From assembly GCA_022795575.1 (NCBI GenBank), contig JAAWGY010000023.1:1-16772 (forward strand): DNA of 16,772 nt. The letters run 5' to 3'. A program made the translations under genes and the position numbers. Shown piece by piece: positions 13,285-16,772 of this stretch. Numbering within the stretch: position 1 is the stretch's first letter; each line of letters opens with the position of its first letter. The notes beneath the pieces are model-generated. The model saw only the letters and a list, made by a program, of their open reading frames with translations, was not told the origin of the DNA and did no database searches. The DNA comes from Angelakisella sp. GTDB lineage: Bacteria > Bacillota > Clostridia > Oscillospirales > Ruminococcaceae.

Positions 13285-15558
13285 ATGAACATGGAAAACA
13301 TGATGTGCAGCCGCTGCCACAAGCGGATGGCTGTCATTTTTATGACCCGCATTGAGGACGGCAAGACCATCAACGAGGGCCTTTGCCTCAAGTGCGCCAA
13401 GGAGCTGGGGCTCAAGCCGGTCAACGATATCATGAGCCGGATGGGCATCACCGAGGACGAAATCGACACCATCAGCGACCAGATCACCGAGACGCTGGGG
13501 GGCGAGGACGGGGAGCTGTTCCAGCAGGTGGGGGCGATGCCCATCCCCTTTATGCAGGGCTTTACCAACCAGCAGGGGGGAGAGGTGACACCCTCCCGCC
13601 CCGCCGATAAGCCGCCGGAGCGCCCCGCCGCCCCCGGGCCGGAAAAGAAGCCGGTCTACAAGTTCCTGGATAACTTCTGCGAAAACCTCACCCAGCGGGC
13701 CAGGGAAGGGAAGATCGACGCCATTGTGGGGCGGGAGCAGGAGATCTACCGGGTGATGCAGATCCTCAACCGCCGCACCAAAAACAACCCCTGCCTCATC
13801 GGCGAGCCCGGGGTGGGCAAGACCGCCATCGCCGAGGGCATCGCCCAGCGTATCGCCAACGGCGACGTGCCGGCCAAGCTCCAGCGCAAGGAGATCTACC
13901 TGCTGGACCTCACCGGGCTGGTGGCGGGCACCCAGTTCCGGGGGCAGTTTGAAAGCCGGGTAAAGGGCCTTTTGGCCGACGTTAAAAAGCACGGCAACGT
14001 CATCCTCTTTATCGACGAGGTGCACACCCTGGTGGGGGTGGGGGACAGCGAGGGGAGCATGAACGCCGCCAACATCCTAAAGCCCGCCCTCTCCCGGGGG
14101 GAGATCCAGCTGATCGGCGCCACCACCTTTACCGAGTACCGCAAGAACATCGAAAAGGACGCCGCCCTGGAGCGCCGCTTCCAGCCGGTAAAGGTGGGGG
14201 AGCCCTCCATTGCCGAGGCGGTGGAGGTGCTCCTTGGGGTGCGCAAGTACTACGAGAGCTTCCACCGTGTCAAGGTGAGCGACGAGCTCATCCGCCGCAC
14301 CGTCACCCTGGCGGAGCGGTACATCAACGACCGCTTTTTGCCGGATAAGGCCATCGACCTGCTGGACGAGGCCTGCTCCTGCGCCAGCCTGGAGAACAAG
14401 GAGCTGGCCGAATACGACCGCCTGATGGCGGAAAACGGGGCCATCGAGGGGGAGATTGAGGACATCTCCCGGGCGGAGGCGGTGGATTACGAGCGCCTGG
14501 CCGAGAAGAAATCGATGGCGGCCCAGTACCAGGAGCGGCTGGCCCAGCTGGCCCCGGCGGCGCTGGAGCAGCCGGTGGAGGAGCGGCACCTGGCCCGGGT
14601 CATCGAGCTGTGGACCGGCATTCCCGCCAGCAAGATCCAGGAGACCGAGCTGCGCCGGATGGCGGAGCTGGAAAAGAGCCTTGCCCAAAAGGTAATCGGC
14701 CAGCAGGAGGCCATCGACCAGCTGGCCGCGGCGGTGCGCCGCAGCCGGGTAAGGATCAGCCCCCGCAAGCGCCCCGCCTCCTTCATCTTTGTGGGGCCCA
14801 CCGGGGTGGGCAAGACCGAGCTGGTCAAGGTGCTCAGCCAGGAGCTTTTCGACAACGTGGAGCCCCTTATCCGGCTGGATATGTCCGAGTTTATGGAAAA
14901 GCACAGCGTCAGCCGCATCATCGGCTCGCCCCCGGGGTACGTGGGGTACGACGAGGCGGGGCAGCTTACCGAGAAGGTCCGCCGCCGCCCCTACTCCATC
15001 GTGCTGCTGGACGAGATTGAAAAGGCCCACCCGGACGTGATGAACATCCTGCTCCAGATTCTGGACGAGGGCAAGATCACCGACGCCCAGGGGCGGGTGG
15101 TTTCCTTTGAGAACACCATCATCATCATGACCTCCAACGCCGGCAGCCAGATTAAGGAAAGCTCCCTGGGCTTTACCAAAAGCGGGGTGCAGATGGCCCG
15201 GGAGAAGGCGGAGAAGGCCCTGGCGGACTTCCTGCGGCCCGAGTTTTTGGCCCGCGTGGACGAGATCGTGGTGTTCCGCCCCCTGAGCAAGGAGGACTTT
15301 GAGGGTATCGCGGCGCTGATGGTGGAGGAGCTGAAGCCCTCGCTGATGGAAAAGGGCATCCGCTTTGACTGCCAGGAGGAGGTGCTGCGGCAGATTGCCG
15401 GCGAGGCATTCGGCCACAAGAGCGGCGCCCGGGATATCCGCAAGCTGATCCGGCAGCGGATCGAGGACCCCATCTGCGTGCTGCTGGCCTCCGGCGAGGC
15501 CCCGGCCCTGATGATGGCGGTGCTGGAGGAGGGCAAGGTCACGCTGAAAACGGCGTGA
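13285..15558 (+). CDS. clpE: ATP-dependent Clp unfoldase with N-terminal zinc finger, ClpE-type
   Basis: This Hsp100 AAA+ protein unfolds damaged proteins and should feed them to ClpP. The 757-residue product starts with a C4 zinc finger (C8, C11, C34, C37), as in ClpE and McsA, instead of the Clp-N repeat domain of ClpC/ClpA; ClpE is therefore the better name. A Pro-rich linker lies around 105-125. The first AAA+ module has Walker A GEPGVGKT at 173-180 and Walker B with D244-E245. A helical middle segment follows (about residues 370-420). The second module has Walker A GPTGVGKT at 504-511 and Walker B LLDEIEKAH at 574-582. An LGF tripeptide at 628-630 matches the ClpP-docking loop. GAGGAG at 13269-13274 fixes ATG 13285 over the GTG at 13249. 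No ctsR, mcsA or mcsB gene is adjacent. Confidence 0.92.
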   Translation: MNMENMMCSRCHKRMAVIFMTRIEDGKTINEGLCLKCAKELGLKPVNDIMSRMGITEDEIDTISDQITETLGGEDGELFQQVGAMPIPFMQGFTNQQGGEVTPSRPADKPPERPAAPGPEKKPVYKFLDNFCENLTQRAREGKIDAIVGREQEIYRVMQILNRRTKNNPCLIGEPGVGKTAIAEGIAQRIANGDVPAKLQRKEIYLLDLTGLVAGTQFRGQFESRVKGLLADVKKHGNVILFIDEVHTLVGVGDSEGSMNAANILKPALSRGEIQLIGATTFTEYRKNIEKDAALERRFQPVKVGEPSIAEAVEVLLGVRKYYESFHRVKVSDELIRRTVTLAERYINDRFLPDKAIDLLDEACSCASLENKELAEYDRLMAENGAIEGEIEDISRAEAVDYERLAEKKSMAAQYQERLAQLAPAALEQPVEERHLARVIELWTGIPASKIQETELRRMAELEKSLAQKVIGQQEAIDQLAAAVRRSRVRISPRKRPASFIFVGPTGVGKTELVKVLSQELFDNVEPLIRLDMSEFMEKHSVSRIIGSPPGYVGYDEAGQLTEKVRRRPYSIVLLDEIEKAHPDVMNILLQILDEGKITDAQGRVVSFENTIIIMTSNAGSQIKESSLGFTKSGVQMAREKAEKALADFLRPEFLARVDEIVVFRPLSKEDFEGIAALMVEELKPSLMEKGIRFDCQEEVLRQIAGEAFGHKSGARDIRKLIRQRIEDPICVLLASGEAPALMMAVLEEGKVTLKTA

Positions 15559-15622
15559 TTCCGGCGCTTTTGAGAAAAAAGGACAGCAGGCGTGCCTGGT
15601 TGGGAAGCCTGTCATAAGGAGA

Positions 15623-15666
15623 CAGCACCCGCTGAAAGGAAATTGCTTTTCGGCGGGTGCTGCTTT
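15623..15666 (+). terminator. Long hairpin terminator after clpE
   Basis: The strand 15623-15639 pairs with 15646-15662, giving a 17-bp stem with two G-T wobbles around an AAATTG loop (15640-15645). The outer 10 bp are perfect (CAGCACCCGC with its complement). A short T-run (15664-15666) follows before TATAAT, so the tail is weak but the stem is strong. It lies 64 nt after the clpE stop. An intrinsic terminator is the simplest reading. Confidence 0.7.
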
Positions 15667-15671
15667 ATAAT
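15643..15671 (+). promoter_or_regulatory. Promoter overlapping the clpE terminator
   Basis: A perfect TATAAT at 15666-15671 directly follows the hairpin. TTGCTT at 15643-15648 (first three bases match TTGACA) is exactly 17 bp upstream, inside the loop and 3' arm of the terminator. Transcription would start near 15678, 32 nt before the next gene's ATG. Confidence 0.6.
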
Positions 15672-15699
15672 AGCACAATCGACAAATCGGTAATTCTTT

Positions 15700-15705
15700 G
15701 GAGGG
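15700..15705 (+). promoter_or_regulatory. Ribosome binding site deciding the SUKH gene start
   Basis: GGAGGG ends 4 nt before ATG 15710. The in-frame TTG at 15698 overlaps this site and is rejected as the start. Confidence 0.7.
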
Positions 15706-15709
15706 CAAA

Positions 15710-16531
15710 ATGCAGCAGGGATTTTATGTCTATCGGAATAGCATATACTATGGAAGCTATCGGGCAGAACAAGTTTCCGGATATCAGAACGTTTCAATCA
15801 CCAAACCGGAGCGCATTTTAACAGACCACCAGTTTAACGAAGAGGACCGGGCGGTCCGTTTTTGGGAAAACCATCATTTACTGGAGCCGGAATATACAGA
15901 TTTACAGGCAATGATACTTAAGATGCAGTCCTTTATGAACATCAGCGTGATAGAGGATATGGATTTTTCCTCAGCGGAAGAAAAGCTAAAGACTCCTTTC
16001 CCGGCAGAGTTAAAGATTGTTTACAAGGCAATTTGCCACCATGAGGAATATTTTGCAAATGCCGAGCATTTCCTGCCACTGGACGAAATTTACGTAGAAC
16101 AAGGGATTCTTGTTTTCTTTAAGAAAAAGCGTGCGCCAATTGCGGGATATGATATCGAAAGCGGATGCCTTGCGCAATATTACAAGAAGGAATGGCAGAT
16201 AGAAAGGAGCGGCTTTTGCTGCTACCAGTTTTGTGTATCCAGAATGCTTACAATTGCACTGGAGAATAAACCGGTCTTCAAAAAAGGAAGATGTAAGGGC
16301 AAGTTTGTGACAACCCTTAATATTGAGCGGGAATTAGAAAGCTTTTGCAATGAGAGATACCACCTTTTGTCGGAATTGAATGTGTATGGAATTGCCGTAA
16401 TGTATTCGGACGAAAAGCTGATTGCGTGGATACGGAGCAATGGATTTTACGCAGATATTCATGCAGGAGCCATGGAGGCATCCCATTTAGAGGCGTTGGG
16501 AACGCATTTAGGTCAAGTCACATGGAAATAA
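15710..16531 (+). CDS. SMI1/KNR4 (SUKH) family protein, possible immunity protein
   Basis: The 273-residue product has a central SMI1/KNR4-like core: AEEKL, then PFPAELKIVYKAI (96-108), a loop, and HFLPLDEIYVEQGILVFFKKK (120-140), the usual pattern in which a helix with 'P-x-x-L-k-x-x-Y' is followed by a 'f-pL-ei' strand region. No signal peptide or membrane span is seen, so it should be cytosolic. SUKH proteins are common as immunity partners of secreted polymorphic toxins, but also occur alone in other roles. No toxin gene is visible within the window. The gene is much AT-richer than its neighbours (22 of 60 G+C at 15901-15960, against 42 of 60 at 7501-7560), which suggests recent transfer. 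Its own promoter overlaps the clpE terminator. The family call is moderate; the immunity role is inference. Confidence 0.72.
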   Translation: MQQGFYVYRNSIYYGSYRAEQVSGYQNVSITKPERILTDHQFNEEDRAVRFWENHHLLEPEYTDLQAMILKMQSFMNISVIEDMDFSSAEEKLKTPFPAELKIVYKAICHHEEYFANAEHFLPLDEIYVEQGILVFFKKKRAPIAGYDIESGCLAQYYKKEWQIERSGFCCYQFCVSRMLTIALENKPVFKKGRCKGKFVTTLNIERELESFCNERYHLLSELNVYGIAVMYSDEKLIAWIRSNGFYADIHAGAMEASHLEALGTHLGQVTWK

Positions 16532-16772
16532 AGGAACCCCGCGCCAGCTTTATGGAGCCCAGCTCTTAATGTGCCTGTTGTTTTGGTGTAAGGCTTTTGG
16601 GCTGGAGGGCCCAAAAAGCGCCCACCCCATAATCAAACATAGCCACAAACCAGCCAGCCCATCCTATACCAATCCCCCCGCAGGGAATCAAATCCGCCGG
16701 AGGCACCTTATCAGGCCAACCGGAAGGAGGGAGCGGGCCATAACGCTCCCCCCGCAAGGCCGCTGGAGCCTG
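16532..16772. other. Intergenic right end, no supportable gene
   Basis: This 241-nt tail has no convincing start-plus-ribosome-site on either strand. It contains an imperfect stem, CTTTTGGGC 16594-16602 with GCCCAAAAAG 16609-16618 (one bulged A), and a perfect one, GGGAGCG 16729-16735 with CGCTCCC 16744-16750. The composition rises back toward GC-rich at the far right. The first stem could be a terminator for the SUKH gene, but no T-tract follows it. A gene or repeat cut off by the window end cannot be excluded. Confidence 0.4.

Noticed and set aside
16566..16757. A minus-strand 63-codon open frame at the right end
   Set aside because: It has a TTG start and no ribosome site. It crosses both stems of the tail. 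Its Gly/Trp/Pro-rich translation matches nothing I recognise.
1..16772. CRISPR array, tRNA, rRNA, insertion sequence or phage genes
   Set aside because: None seen: no regular direct repeats with spacers, no tRNA-like cloverleaf with a CCA-type end, and no transposase, integrase or phage motifs in any frame that carries a credible gene.

Overview
The window is GC-rich (42 of 60 bases hand-counted at 7501-7560) and almost fully coding on the + strand. Gene content and order point to a high-GC member of the Clostridia, most likely the Oscillospiraceae (Flavonifractor/Lawsonibacter-like). The signs are a ruvC-ruvA-ruvB run, glmM, an ecfA1/ecfA2/ecfT/truA cluster, a DUF5711-type protein next to a CvpA-family protein, strong AGGAGG-type ribosome sites and Gram-positive-style promoters. 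The genus is inference only.

Layout. 1-240: no gene, but a dense series of perfect inverted repeats that could fold as a structured RNA or be a dispersed palindromic element. 253-2510: an extended -10 promoter followed by ruvC, ruvA and ruvB, the Holliday-junction resolvase and branch-migration motor. 2581-4701: an unrecognised lipoprotein built from two tandem copies of one unit. 4722-7044: glmM (amino-sugar synthesis for the cell wall), with its own likely promoter and translationally coupled to an RlmI-like methyltransferase. 7104-11022: the energising module of a group II ECF vitamin transporter (ecfA1, ecfA2, ecfT) followed by truA. An unrecognised small multi-pass membrane protein and a 135-nt structured spacer split ecfA1 from ecfA2. 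11063-13021: a single-pass membrane protein with a predicted beta-propeller ectodomain (DUF5711-like) and a CvpA-family membrane protein. 13116-15558: a ClpE-type AAA+ unfoldase with a zinc-finger N-terminus, its own promoter and a striking CTGT/ACAG dyad. 15623-15671: a long terminator-like hairpin with a promoter written into its 3' half. 15710-16531: an AT-richer SMI1/KNR4 (SUKH) protein that looks horizontally acquired. 16532-16772: no supportable gene.

Most of the window is housekeeping: DNA recombination, wall precursor synthesis, RNA modification, vitamin uptake and proteolysis. No CRISPR array, tRNA, rRNA, transposase or phage gene is visible. I did not find a clear new multi-gene system. 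The parts most worth a second look are the membrane gene inside the ECF cluster with its structured spacer, the operator-like dyad before clpE, the SUKH island with its promoter-in-terminator start, the duplicated lipoprotein and the palindrome-rich element at the left end.
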